Source: DASSFZ01 sp035292585
GTDB taxonomy: Bacteria; Chloroflexota; Anaerolineae; Fen-1058
NCBI GenBank assembly: GCA_035292585.1
Contig: DATDPU010000101.1
Span: 1-64,000 of the forward strand
Direction of reading: 5' to 3'
Length of the DNA stretch: 64,000 nucleotides
The notes under the pieces were generated by a model. The model was given only the letters and a program-made list of their open reading frames with translations, searched no databases and was not told the DNA's origin. Below are positions 48,867 to 57,310 of this stretch, piece after piece. The position numbers and the translations under genes are program-made. Each line of letters begins with the position of its first letter. Positions within the stretch are counted from its first letter, which is position 1.

Positions 48867-50429
48867 ATGAGTCGCGACCTGGTCGGTGTTGCCCTAAGTA
48901 AATACCGCTGCGACGCCTTCATCGGCTATGGCGGCATGGCCGAGGTGTATCGCGCAATCGACACCGAACTGAATCGCGTGGTTGCGATTAAAGTCCTGCA
49001 CCCATTCCTCGTCAACGAAGAAGGCTTCATCGAGCGCTTTCGCCGCGAGGCGCGCACCCTGGCGCTGCTCAAACACCCCAACATCGTCCAGATTTATGAC
49101 TCCGGCTTGCAAGATTTCAACTCCTATGTGGTGATGGAGTACGTGCCAGGCCCGACGCTCAAGGATCGCCTGCGCGAGCTCGGCGCACGCGGCGAGCAAA
49201 TGCCGCTGACCGAAGTGCGCCGTATCCTCGATGCGCTGCTGTCCGCGTTGCGCTATGCGCACCAGGCCGGCATCGTGCATCGGGACCTGAAGCCCACCAA
49301 TATCATCCTGGCGGTGGATGGGCGGGTGGTCCTGGCCGATTTCGGACTCGCGAAAATCACCGGCTCGACGATTCAGACCGCCAGCCTGGCCATGTTCGGC
49401 ACGCCGGCCTATATGGCGCCGGAGCAAGTGCGCACGGGCAAAGTGGATCCGCGCAGCGACATCTATTCGTTGGGCGTGACGCTGTTCGAGATGCTCACCG
49501 GCCGCCTGCCCTTCCAGGCCGATACGCCCTTCGCCATGATCGCCAAACACTCGCAGGAGTCGCTGCCGCGCGCCAGCCAGCTGCGGCGCGGGCTGTCGCG
49601 CAGCCTGGACAATATCATCTTCAAAGCGACCGCCAAAGCTCCCAACGAACGGTTCCAGACGATCGATCAGATTGCCAGAGCCTTGAACACAGCGTTCGAG
49701 GGTCGGTTTCTCCTGCTCCCGCCGCGTTTATCGCGCACCACGCGCAACTGGATTATCGCGGCGACCACCGCGCTGACGATCCTCGGCGCCGGATCGGCGG
49801 GCGGCTGGTTCAACAACGTCTCGCCGTTGGGCGCCCCCACCCGAATGCCCAGCCCGACCGCTACCCCGCGCATCCTGCTGGCGCGGATCATGGGGCGGAC
49901 CCCGCTATTCGAAGAACCCGACCCGGCGTCGCGCGTGCTGACCGAGCTGCCCGATGGCGCACAGGTCGAGTTGCTCGCCCGGCAGGAACTCTGGTGGCAG
50001 GTTCATTTGTTGGACGGCAGCGATCTGATCGGTTGGGTCATGACCGGGAATCTGGATTTCATCCCGACGCCGACAGCGCTGCCCACGCTCACCAACACGC
50101 CGCCTCCCGGCGCGACCTTCACGCCTTCAGCCACGCGCACCGCGACGCCCCGACCCACCGCGCCGCCCAGCCCGACGAGCAATGCGACGCCCACACCGGA
50201 ACCCGACGATTCGAACGACTCGCCCACCGCCGCCAGCACGGCCGTCCCCATCCCGACCGCGATACCCACGTCAACGTCGGCGCCTATAGCGACATTCTCA
50301 CCGCCGACGCCAGTGCCAACGGCTATCCCGACACAATTGCCGCAAGCGACTCCCACCCCGCCGGTAGCGACCGTCCCGACGCCGGCCGGTACTGCTACTA
50401 AAAGACCGCCACCCACCCCCAGACCTTGA
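48867..50429 (+). CDS. Membrane Ser/Thr protein kinase with extracellular SH3b and Pro/Thr-rich tail
   Basis: The 520-residue protein has a Hanks-type kinase domain (residues 12-280): Gly loop IGYGGMAEVYRA, Lys in VVAIKVLHP, the catalytic loop HRDLKPTNIIL, DFGLAK and APEQ. A hydrophobic helix (NWIIAATTALTILGAGSAGG, about residue 295) crosses the membrane. Outside lies an SH3b-like domain (RTPLFEEPDPASRVLTELPDG...WWQVHLLDG...GWV) and a tail of about 130 residues made of Thr, Pro, Ala and Ser. There are no PASTA repeats. The SH3b domain may bind cell-wall peptides. The ATG at 48867 starts the domain; a GTG 51 bases upstream is possible. Confidence 0.9.
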   Translation: MSRDLVGVALSKYRCDAFIGYGGMAEVYRAIDTELNRVVAIKVLHPFLVNEEGFIERFRREARTLALLKHPNIVQIYDSGLQDFNSYVVMEYVPGPTLKDRLRELGARGEQMPLTEVRRILDALLSALRYAHQAGIVHRDLKPTNIILAVDGRVVLADFGLAKITGSTIQTASLAMFGTPAYMAPEQVRTGKVDPRSDIYSLGVTLFEMLTGRLPFQADTPFAMIAKHSQESLPRASQLRRGLSRSLDNIIFKATAKAPNERFQTIDQIARALNTAFEGRFLLLPPRLSRTTRNWIIAATTALTILGAGSAGGWFNNVSPLGAPTRMPSPTATPRILLARIMGRTPLFEEPDPASRVLTELPDGAQVELLARQELWWQVHLLDGSDLIGWVMTGNLDFIPTPTALPTLTNTPPPGATFTPSATRTATPRPTAPPSPTSNATPTPEPDDSNDSPTAASTAVPIPTAIPTSTSAPIATFSPPTPVPTAIPTQLPQATPTPPVATVPTPAGTATKRPPPTPRP

Positions 50430-50437
50430 GGACATTC

Positions 50438-51175
50438 ATGGGTGAGCCAACACCCCTTCTGCCGCGCGTTGCCCTGATCCAGGGCGCCGCTGCCCTGAAC
50501 TTGTCCTTAGCCGCCGATCAAGTCGATCGCTTTGAGCGCTACGCCGCCGAGCTGGTTGACTGGAACCGGCGCATCAACCTCACCGCCATCACCGACCCGC
50601 TCGAAATCGTCCACAAGCATTTTCTTGACTCCCTGTCCATACTCTCTGTGTGCGATCTCCACATGGGCGAACGCATCATCGACGTGGGCAGCGGCGCTGG
50701 TTTCCCGGCTTTGCCGATCCGCATCGTGCGGCCCGACCTGCACGTGACCTTGCTCGAAGCGACGCGCAAGAAGTGCGATTTCCTGCGGCACATGGTTGAG
50801 GCGCTGGCGCTCGATCGCGTGACCGTCGTCCACGCGCGCGCGGAAGATGTCGCGCACGATCCCGCGCAACGCGAGCAGTACGCTACGGCGCTGGCTCGCG
50901 CCGTCGCCGGGCTGGCGACGCTGAGCGAATATCTGTTGCCATTCGTGCGGATCGGGGGTCAGGCCATTGCCCAAAAGGCGGGCGCTGTGGAGACCGAGGT
51001 CGGAGCGGCCGGCGCAGCCATCGAGGTGTTGGGCGGGCGGCTTCAGCGCGTGACGCCGGCAACCGTGCCCGGCGTGATGGAATCGCGGGCGATCCTCCTC
51101 ATCGAAAAGATCGCGCCGACGCCGGAGAAGTATCCACGGCGCGCGGGCATGCCGGAGAAGCGGCCCATCCGTTAA
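50438..51175 (+). CDS. rsmG: 16S rRNA (guanine527-N7)-methyltransferase
   Basis: The enzyme methylates G527 of 16S rRNA. The 245-residue sequence includes NRRINLTAITDPLEIVHKHFLDSL, the motif I GSGAGFPALPIRI, the segment LLEATRKKCDFL and the late SRA-type region ATALARAVAGLATLSEYLLP. The ATG at 50438 lies seven bases after GAGG, so it is preferred over an in-frame TTG upstream. The stop codon is immediately followed by a palindromic repeat. Confidence 0.94.
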   Translation: MGEPTPLLPRVALIQGAAALNLSLAADQVDRFERYAAELVDWNRRINLTAITDPLEIVHKHFLDSLSILSVCDLHMGERIIDVGSGAGFPALPIRIVRPDLHVTLLEATRKKCDFLRHMVEALALDRVTVVHARAEDVAHDPAQREQYATALARAVAGLATLSEYLLPFVRIGGQAIAQKAGAVETEVGAAGAAIEVLGGRLQRVTPATVPGVMESRAILLIEKIAPTPEKYPRRAGMPEKRPIR

Positions 51176-51207
51176 GAAACCCGGTCTCTGAAAGAGACCG
51201 GGTTTCT
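51175..51207. repeat. AGAAACCCGG...CCGGGTTTCT palindromic repeat / terminator
   Basis: A perfect 15-bp stem, AGAAACCCGGTCTCT and AGAGACCGGGTTTCT with loop GAA, occupies the gap between the convergent rsmG and pfk genes. Its first base is the last base of the rsmG stop codon. Confidence 0.85.
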
Positions 51208-51211
51208 GGTT

Positions 51212-52375
51212 CTAATACAAGAACATCGGCTTGCCGTCCATGTGACGGACCTTGGGCCGGTATTCATTAATATCGTACAGCGCATCGACGTCCACGCGCT
51301 TGACGCCGTCCTTCACCGTCGTGACCGGCACGTTGGTGTACACCCCGTTGCGCAGCACCACCATCCGGTTGAGCAAGCCCTGCAAAATCAAATCGATCGC
51401 CATGTGCGCGTAGTTCAGCGCCACCATCAAGTCCAGCGAGTCCGGCTCGCCGCTACGCATCAGGTAAGCCAGCTGCTGATAGATGATATCCTCGCCGGTC
51501 AAGCGCTTGAGCACGTCGCCGGTATGCCCGCCGATCCCACCCAGCTTCTTGTGGCCGTAAGCGTCTTCCTGGCCGTATTCGATGATCTTGCCTTCGAGCA
51601 TCGACGCGCCTTCCGACACCGTGACCATGGCATAATTGCTAGGGTTGTGACGCTTGTCGGCCATCAGCAACTGCGCCACGCGCTCTGGATCGAACGGCAC
51701 CTCGGAGATGAGCGCACGCTCCACGCCGGCCAGGTACGCGGCGATCAGCGAGGTCTCGCCGCAGTTCCGCCCGAACACCTCGATCACCGCGATGCGCTCG
51801 TGCGATCCGGCCGACGTGCGCAGCTGGTGGATGAAATCGACGCTGCGCGTGATCGACGTGGAGAACCCGATGCAGTAATCGGTGCCGTATACGTCGTTGT
51901 CCATCGTCTTGGGGATCGACAGCACCGGTATGCCCTGGTTGTGCAGGTGCACGGCGTAACTCTGCGTATCGTCGCCGCCGATCGAGATCACCAGATCGAG
52001 CCGGAGCTTCTCGATCACTTTCAATACGTGCGGCGTCACGTCGAAGCAGCCCGCCTTCGGGCTGGGCAAGGCGCCCGCCCGGAGATGATCGGGTAACTCC
52101 TTTTCCGGCATGCTGACCGGGTTCGTGCGCGACGTATGCAGCCACGTGCCGCCGGTTCGATCGATCGTGCGCACCATCGCGCGCGTCAGCTCCAGCGCGT
52201 TCGTACCGATCGAGTCGGGGTCGTCGAGATTGATCTCGGCAAAGCCGCCCCAGCCGCGCCGGAGGCCGACGGTCTGCAAGCCTTCTTCCTCGGCGCGCGT
52301 GACAATCGCCTTGATGCACGGGTTCAGGCCCGGTACGTCGCCGCCGCCGGTCAGTAAGCCTACTCGTTTGATCAT
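51212..52375 (-). CDS. 6-phosphofructokinase, probably PPi-dependent
   Basis: The 387-residue protein starts with the phosphate motif GLLTGGGDVPGLN and continues with SIGGDDTQSYAV, SIPKTMDNDVYGT and VFGRNCGETSL. In this family, Asp after GGD (GGDD) and Lys in PKTxDND are the residues typical of pyrophosphate-dependent enzymes; ATP enzymes usually have GGDG and PGTIDND. I therefore infer that PPi is the phosphoryl donor. The family often runs reversibly in glycolysis and gluconeogenesis. The ATG at 52375 has GGAGG eight bases upstream. A soluble pyrophosphatase is at 4690. Confidence 0.88.
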   Translation of the reverse strand: MIKRVGLLTGGGDVPGLNPCIKAIVTRAEEEGLQTVGLRRGWGGFAEINLDDPDSIGTNALELTRAMVRTIDRTGGTWLHTSRTNPVSMPEKELPDHLRAGALPSPKAGCFDVTPHVLKVIEKLRLDLVISIGGDDTQSYAVHLHNQGIPVLSIPKTMDNDVYGTDYCIGFSTSITRSVDFIHQLRTSAGSHERIAVIEVFGRNCGETSLIAAYLAGVERALISEVPFDPERVAQLLMADKRHNPSNYAMVTVSEGASMLEGKIIEYGQEDAYGHKKLGGIGGHTGDVLKRLTGEDIIYQQLAYLMRSGEPDSLDLMVALNYAHMAIDLILQGLLNRMVVLRNGVYTNVPVTTVKDGVKRVDVDALYDINEYRPKVRHMDGKPMFLY

Positions 52376-52434
52376 GGCACCTGCCTCCATTTAGAGCATA
52401 CCCTCTCACGGTTCCGGCCGGAGAGGGTAAGATT

Positions 52435-52920
52435 TTAAGCGCTCGTCACATCGGCCAGCTGCCCGCGCGTCGCTTCGACCAGGCGGGCAAATGGAATCGG
52501 GAACACTGCGTGCGGATGACCGGCGGCGGCGTACACCGTCTCGAAGCGGCCCAGCGCTTGATCGATCAGCGTTGGCAGGTCAGCGCGATGGCCGACCGGC
52601 GGCACGCCGCCGATGGCGAACCCCGTCGCCGCGCGTACCGTCTCGGCGTCGGCGATCTTGATGTCCGATGCGCCGAGCGCAGTTTTCAACTTCTCCGGGT
52701 CGCCCCGCCGGTCGCCGGCGACCAGCACCAGCACGGGCCGAGCGTCGGCTAAGAATACCAGCGACTTGACGATCGCGCCAACCGCGACCGGCCGGTTGAG
52801 ATGTTTGCTGAGGGCGGCGGCGGCCAGCTGGGCCGTGCGCGCGCTATCGGGCAGCTCGATGATCACGTCGCCAATGCCCGTCGCGACCAATGCCTCTCGC
52901 ACACGCTCAACCGATTTCAT
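52435..52920 (-). CDS. YbaK/EbsC-type aminoacyl-tRNA deacylase
   Basis: The 161-residue protein belongs to the YbaK/ProX superfamily, which deacylates mischarged tRNAs such as Cys- or Ala-tRNA(Pro). It shows the helix-strand start MKSVERVREALVATGIGDVIIEL and the conserved Lys in AIVKSLVFLAD. The AGDRRGDPEKL loop and the GGVPPVGH motif are also present, and the latter is a hallmark of the family. The start is ATG at 52920. It is isolated between pfk and dnaE, all on the minus strand. Confidence 0.88.
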   Translation of the reverse strand: MKSVERVREALVATGIGDVIIELPDSARTAQLAAAALSKHLNRPVAVGAIVKSLVFLADARPVLVLVAGDRRGDPEKLKTALGASDIKIADAETVRAATGFAIGGVPPVGHRADLPTLIDQALGRFETVYAAAGHPHAVFPIPFARLVEATRGQLADVTSA

Positions 52921-52997
52921 GCTTTGGGGGTTAGAGAATTAGCGCATAGGGATGGGAGAGCGCAATCGCTAGTCTCCCATCTCCCGTTTCCAGCTGG

Positions 52998-55900
52998 TCA
53001 CTCGATCAGGCTCACCGCCTGCGGCCCGAGCAGGTTGCGCAGACGCGCCAGCAACTCCTCACAGATGAGCGTGGTGTCATTGGGAAAATCGAGTTCAAGA
53101 CTGCCGTTGCCGCCGGTGACGTAGAACGTGAACCGGTCCGGCCCTTCAAAGCTGCGCAGCAAGCGATGCACATCGCCGACGCGCCGGGCATCGACGTGAC
53201 CATTGCCGCTGCGCTGGATCGTCACCCGCAGCGCGCGCGGGCCGGACGGCCGCAGCGATCGATCGTTGTTGCCGCCGTTGCGGGCGGGCGGGCGCGGCGC
53301 GGCAGCCGGCGGCGAGCTGTGCAAGCGCACCGCCGGCGCTTCGCGATTCGGCGCCGGCGGTGGAACAGGCGCCCGTGCGGGCGGTTCAACCGCCGGCGGC
53401 TCAGGCGCGGAATAAGTCGGGGCCGGCTCGCTGACCTTCAGCGGAGGCTCGATCGGTTGCGGCTCGACATAGGGAGCCGCCGGTAGCGCATCGTCGACCG
53501 GCCGCGTCACATTGAGGTTATCGCTGACCGAATCGCAGATGATCGACGGCTTGCGCCCGCGCGCATCGACCTTGCCGCGCACCACCACGATCTTGTCGCG
53601 CTGCCACAGCGGCTGGGTTTGCTTCCACGTCCTGGGGAAAACGACGACGTCGATCGTACCCTGGATGTCTTCCAGCGTGACGAAGGCCATCTGGTCGCCC
53701 TTCTTCGTCTGCGTGGTTCGATACGCCGTCACCAACCCCAGCACCGTCACCTTTTGATCGTGCTGCTCTTCGCCGATCTCGCCGCACAAGTGCGTGAGCG
53801 TGTCGCGCAATTGCGCCAGCGCGCGGGCCACCGGGTGTTCGGAGATGTACACCCCGATCAGTTCCTTCTCCCACTCCAGCCGCTCGCGCAAGGGCGCTTC
53901 TTCGAGCGCGGGTAACGCGCTGAGCGTCGAGAGCGCGCCTTCGGCTGCGCCCTGGCCGAACAGCGACAGCTGCCCCGCGTCGGCGGCGCGATGCGCCGTG
54001 CTGCTGCTGCCCAACATCCGGTCGATCGAGGCCAGCAGCTGCGCCCGATGGCCGAACCGCTCGAACGCGCCCACTTTGATCAGCGCTTCCAACGCGCGCC
54101 GATTGACCTGGCGCAGATCGACGCGCTGGCAGAACTCGTCGAGGTCGCGCAGCGGCTCTCCCGATTCGCGGGCAGAAAGGATCGCGCGCACGGGGCCTTC
54201 GCCCACATTCTTGACCGCGGCCAGCCCAAAGCGAATGCCTTCGCGCGCGCCGCCGATCTCCTCGATCGTGAAGTCCAGCTGGCTGCGCGTCACATCGGGC
54301 GGCAGCACCGCGATGCCCAGGCGCCGCGCCTCGACGATCAACCCTCCGATCTTCTCGGTGTTATTGCGCTCGATCGTCAGCAGCGCGGTCATATACTCGA
54401 CCGGGTAACGCGCCTTGAGGAACGCGGTCTGGCAGGTGATCACGGCGTAGTCGGCGGCGTGCGCCTTGTTGAAGCCGTAACGCGCGAAATACTCGATGTC
54501 GTCGTAGACGGCTTTGGCCACCGACTCGGCGATGCCGTTTTTCACCGCGCCCTTCACAAACTTGGCGCGGTGCGCCTCGATCTTCTCTTTGATCTTTTTG
54601 CCGACCGCCTTACGCATCTCGTCGGCTTCCGGCAGCGAGTAGCCGGCCAGTTGCTTGGCGGTCTCGATGATCTGTTCCTGATAGACGATGATGCCGTAGG
54701 TCTCGGCCAGGATCGGCTCAAGCGCGGAATGCTTATATTCCACCGGCTCTTCGCCGTGCATGCGCTTGATGTACGTCGGGATATATTCGATCGGGCCGGG
54801 GCGAAACAGCGATAGCGTGGCGACGATGTGCTCGAACTTGGTCGGCCGCATCTCCGTCAACACCCGCCGCATCCCTTCACCTTCTACCTGGAACACGCCC
54901 AGCACGTCGCCGCGCGACATCAGCTCGAACGCCGCCGGATCGTTGGTGGGGATATTTTCCAGCGTCCACTTCTGGCCGTGGCGCTGCTCGATCAGCTCGC
55001 ACGCCTTGCGCATGATGGTGAGCGTGGACAGGCCGAGGAAATCGACTTTGAGCAGGCCGATCGCTTCGCACACGCCCATTTCGAACTGCGTGATCGCTTC
55101 GAGCGACGAAGATTCATCGGACTTGGTGGGCCGGTGCAACGGCACGTACTCGACCAGCGGCCGGTCGGAGATGATGACGCCGGCCGCGTGCGTGCCGACG
55201 TTGCGCGCCGTGCCTTCGACCTCGCCGGCCGTGTCGAGCAACGTCTTCACGTACTCGGTCGAGGCGTAAGCCTCTTTCAGTTCGGGCACCTGTTCGAGCG
55301 CTGCGCGAATCGTGATCGGCTTGCCGGGGATGGCGGGCACCAGCTTGGCGATGCGATCGACGTCGCCCAGCGGCACGTCCAGCGCGCGACCGACGTCGCG
55401 GATCGCCGCGCGTGCGCCCAGTGTGCCGAAGGTGATGATCTGCGCTACCTTGTCGCGGCCATATTTCTGCACTGCATACTCGATCACTTCGCCGCGTCGA
55501 TCGTCGGGGAAGTCCAGGTCGATATCGGGCATGCTGACGCGGCCGGGGTTGAGAAAGCGCTCGAAGATCAGGCCGTGTTCCAGCGGGTCGAGCAGCGTGA
55601 TACCGGCGGTGTAGGCCACCATGCTGCCCGCCGCCGAGCCGCGCACGTTCCACCAAATGTCGTTCTCACGCGCGTAGCGCGTAAGGTCGCTGACGATCAG
55701 GAAGTAGGTGTCGAAGCCCATCTGGTGGATGACGCGCAGTTCGTAATCCAAGCGCTGTTGAATCGCCGGGTCGTTCGCGCGCTCGGCGTAGCGCGCCGCC
55801 AGGCCCTGTGCGCACAGCTGGCGCAAGTACGATTCGGGCGTGTAACCGGCGGGCAGGGGGAACTCGGGCAGGTGGTAGCCCTTGAAATCGAGATCGACTT

Positions 55901-56717
55901 CGCACATCTCGGCGATGAGCAGCGTGTTGCTCAACGCCGTGGGGATTTCGCCGAACAACGCCGCCATCTCGTCCGCGCTCTTGAGATAGTATGACGAGTC
56001 GGTCATCTTCATGCGGTTCGCCTCGGTGACGAGAGAACCGGTGCCGATGCACAACAACACGTCCTGCGCGTGGGCGTTCTCCGGGCGCAGGTAATGCGCG
56101 TCGTTGGTGGCGACCGGGCGCAGCTCGAACTCCCGCGCCAGCATCAACAGCTGCCGATTGAGATCGACCAGCTGCGGCATGCCGTCGTGCAGCTGCAACT
56201 CGACGAAGAAGCGCTCGCGCCCGAACACGTCGACGTACCAGGCCAGCGCCTGGCGCGCCTGATCGAGTTGGCCGCTGAGGATCAGGCGCGGCACTTCGGC
56301 CGAGCCGCAGCCGGTGGTCACCACCAGTCCGGCGGAGTAGCGCTCCAGGACCTCTTTGTCCACGCGCGGCCGGTAGTAGAAGCCCTCGAGCTGCGCCAGG
56401 GATGCGAGCTGCAGCAGGTTCTTATAGCCGGCATCGTTCTGCGCGAGGAGCAGCAGATGGTGCGGCGATTTATCTTTCTGCGGATCGCGATCGCGGCGTG
56501 AGCGGCGCGCCAGGTAACCCTCTATGCCAACGATGGGCTTGACGCCTTCTTTCTTGGCTGCGGTGTAAAAATCGATCACGCCGTACATCACGCCATGATC
56601 GGTCAACGCGACGGCGGGCTGGTTGAGTTCTTTGGCGCGTTTGACAATTTGAGCGGGATGGCTCAGGCCGTCGAGGAGCGAGTATTCACTGTGGACATGC
56701 AAGTGCACGAATGACAC
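52998..56717 (-). CDS. dnaE: DNA polymerase III alpha subunit
   Basis: The 1239-residue protein is the replicative polymerase. An N-terminal PHP domain starts VHLHVHSEYSLLDGLSHPAQ and keeps ALTDHGVMYG. The polymerase active site is visible as PDIDLDFPDDRRGEVIEY. Helix-hairpin-helix and OB-fold regions follow (VTVLGLVTAYRTTQTKKGDQMAFVTLED). A Pro/Ala-rich linker of about 80 residues (PYVEPQPIEPPLKVSEPAP onward) separates the OB fold from a small C-terminal domain (RVGDVHRLLRSFEGPDRFTFYV). The start is GTG at 56717. The PHP histidines look intact, so proofreading activity may reside here. Confidence 0.96.
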   Translation of the reverse strand: MSFVHLHVHSEYSLLDGLSHPAQIVKRAKELNQPAVALTDHGVMYGVIDFYTAAKKEGVKPIVGIEGYLARRSRRDRDPQKDKSPHHLLLLAQNDAGYKNLLQLASLAQLEGFYYRPRVDKEVLERYSAGLVVTTGCGSAEVPRLILSGQLDQARQALAWYVDVFGRERFFVELQLHDGMPQLVDLNRQLLMLAREFELRPVATNDAHYLRPENAHAQDVLLCIGTGSLVTEANRMKMTDSSYYLKSADEMAALFGEIPTALSNTLLIAEMCEVDLDFKGYHLPEFPLPAGYTPESYLRQLCAQGLAARYAERANDPAIQQRLDYELRVIHQMGFDTYFLIVSDLTRYARENDIWWNVRGSAAGSMVAYTAGITLLDPLEHGLIFERFLNPGRVSMPDIDLDFPDDRRGEVIEYAVQKYGRDKVAQIITFGTLGARAAIRDVGRALDVPLGDVDRIAKLVPAIPGKPITIRAALEQVPELKEAYASTEYVKTLLDTAGEVEGTARNVGTHAAGVIISDRPLVEYVPLHRPTKSDESSSLEAITQFEMGVCEAIGLLKVDFLGLSTLTIMRKACELIEQRHGQKWTLENIPTNDPAAFELMSRGDVLGVFQVEGEGMRRVLTEMRPTKFEHIVATLSLFRPGPIEYIPTYIKRMHGEEPVEYKHSALEPILAETYGIIVYQEQIIETAKQLAGYSLPEADEMRKAVGKKIKEKIEAHRAKFVKGAVKNGIAESVAKAVYDDIEYFARYGFNKAHAADYAVITCQTAFLKARYPVEYMTALLTIERNNTEKIGGLIVEARRLGIAVLPPDVTRSQLDFTIEEIGGAREGIRFGLAAVKNVGEGPVRAILSARESGEPLRDLDEFCQRVDLRQVNRRALEALIKVGAFERFGHRAQLLASIDRMLGSSSTAHRAADAGQLSLFGQGAAEGALSTLSALPALEEAPLRERLEWEKELIGVYISEHPVARALAQLRDTLTHLCGEIGEEQHDQKVTVLGLVTAYRTTQTKKGDQMAFVTLEDIQGTIDVVVFPRTWKQTQPLWQRDKIVVVRGKVDARGRKPSIICDSVSDNLNVTRPVDDALPAAPYVEPQPIEPPLKVSEPAPTYSAPEPPAVEPPARAPVPPPAPNREAPAVRLHSSPPAAAPRPPARNGGNNDRSLRPSGPRALRVTIQRSGNGHVDARRVGDVHRLLRSFEGPDRFTFYVTGGNGSLELDFPNDTTLICEELLARLRNLLGPQAVSLIE

Positions 56718-56954
56718 GCGACGGCCTCTTCGATAATGAAACGGTTACACAGCGGTGGAGAGTCGGGCGAAGAAAAACGCGGAACAGTTGTTCCGCGCGG
56801 CATTATACCACAACCCGATGCGGGGGCGAATCCCCCGCTGGCTCTGCACTGCCTGCTCATGCTTCTCTATCAGCGCCGCGTAACTGGGGATTGACAATTT
56901 GGGTGAGGCAGGCTAGAGTAAGCCCGTCGTTAACAATCGAATCTCTGAGTCGGC

Positions 56955-57165
56955 AGGGATGCCCAAGGCCCGGATGCCAGGGCATAACGGGGAAGCCGGT
57001 GACGTGAGCACGTTGCAAACGAAGTCCGGCGCTGTCCCGCAACTGTAGATTAGTTAGCTGGTTGGTGCGTTGGATAGTTGGTTGATCAACCATCAAACCA
57101 ACAAACCAGCGCACCAGCAAACTAATGAGCCAGGATACCCACCCTGCCGATCAGCCAACACTCTG
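56955..57165 (+). ncRNA. Cobalamin riboswitch
   Basis: The conserved cobalamin aptamer words are in order: AACGGGGAAGCCGGTG (56986), CGCTGTCCCGCAACTGT (57030) and GAGCCAGGATACCC (57127). A 78-base nearly palindromic extension (57049-57126) is made of GGTTGG and CCAACC units centred on TTGATCAA and occupies a peripheral stem. The aptamer controls the operon from 57311. A terminator at 57211 is the likely switch, so B12 would switch the operon off. Confidence 0.92.
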
Positions 57166-57189
57166 CCTTCGCGGAAAAGGAGGTGTGCT

Positions 57190-57228
57190 ATGAGGATGCT
57201 ATTATCGCTCCTCCCTCGCTGCGACTGA
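57190..57228 (+). CDS. 12-codon leader ORF in the riboswitch expression platform
   Basis: An ATG (57190) follows AAAAGGAGG at a good distance and encodes MRMLLSLLPRCD before TGA. The reading frame runs into the first half of the terminator stem at 57211. The ribosome site AGGAGG can pair with CTCCTCC just downstream. A ribosome on this ORF would disrupt the terminator stem. Whether it is translated is unknown. Confidence 0.45.
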   Translation: MRMLLSLLPRCD

Positions 57229-57243
57229 CGAGGGAGTTTTTTT
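57211..57243 (+). terminator. Riboswitch terminator
   Basis: CTCCCTCG and CGAGGGAG form an 8-bp stem with a 10-base loop followed by seven T residues. It lies between the cobalamin aptamer and the first structural gene and is the probable expression platform. Confidence 0.85.
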
Positions 57244-57310
57244 ATCCCCGCCATCCGCATCTAATCTGAACGATTGCCTACTCGCCCTCTCATTCGAAGG
57301 AGTCTCAACT

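Noticed and set aside
48331..48870. Short open frames in the gap before the kinase
   Set aside because: None has a ribosome site or protein-like composition, and they disagree in frame.
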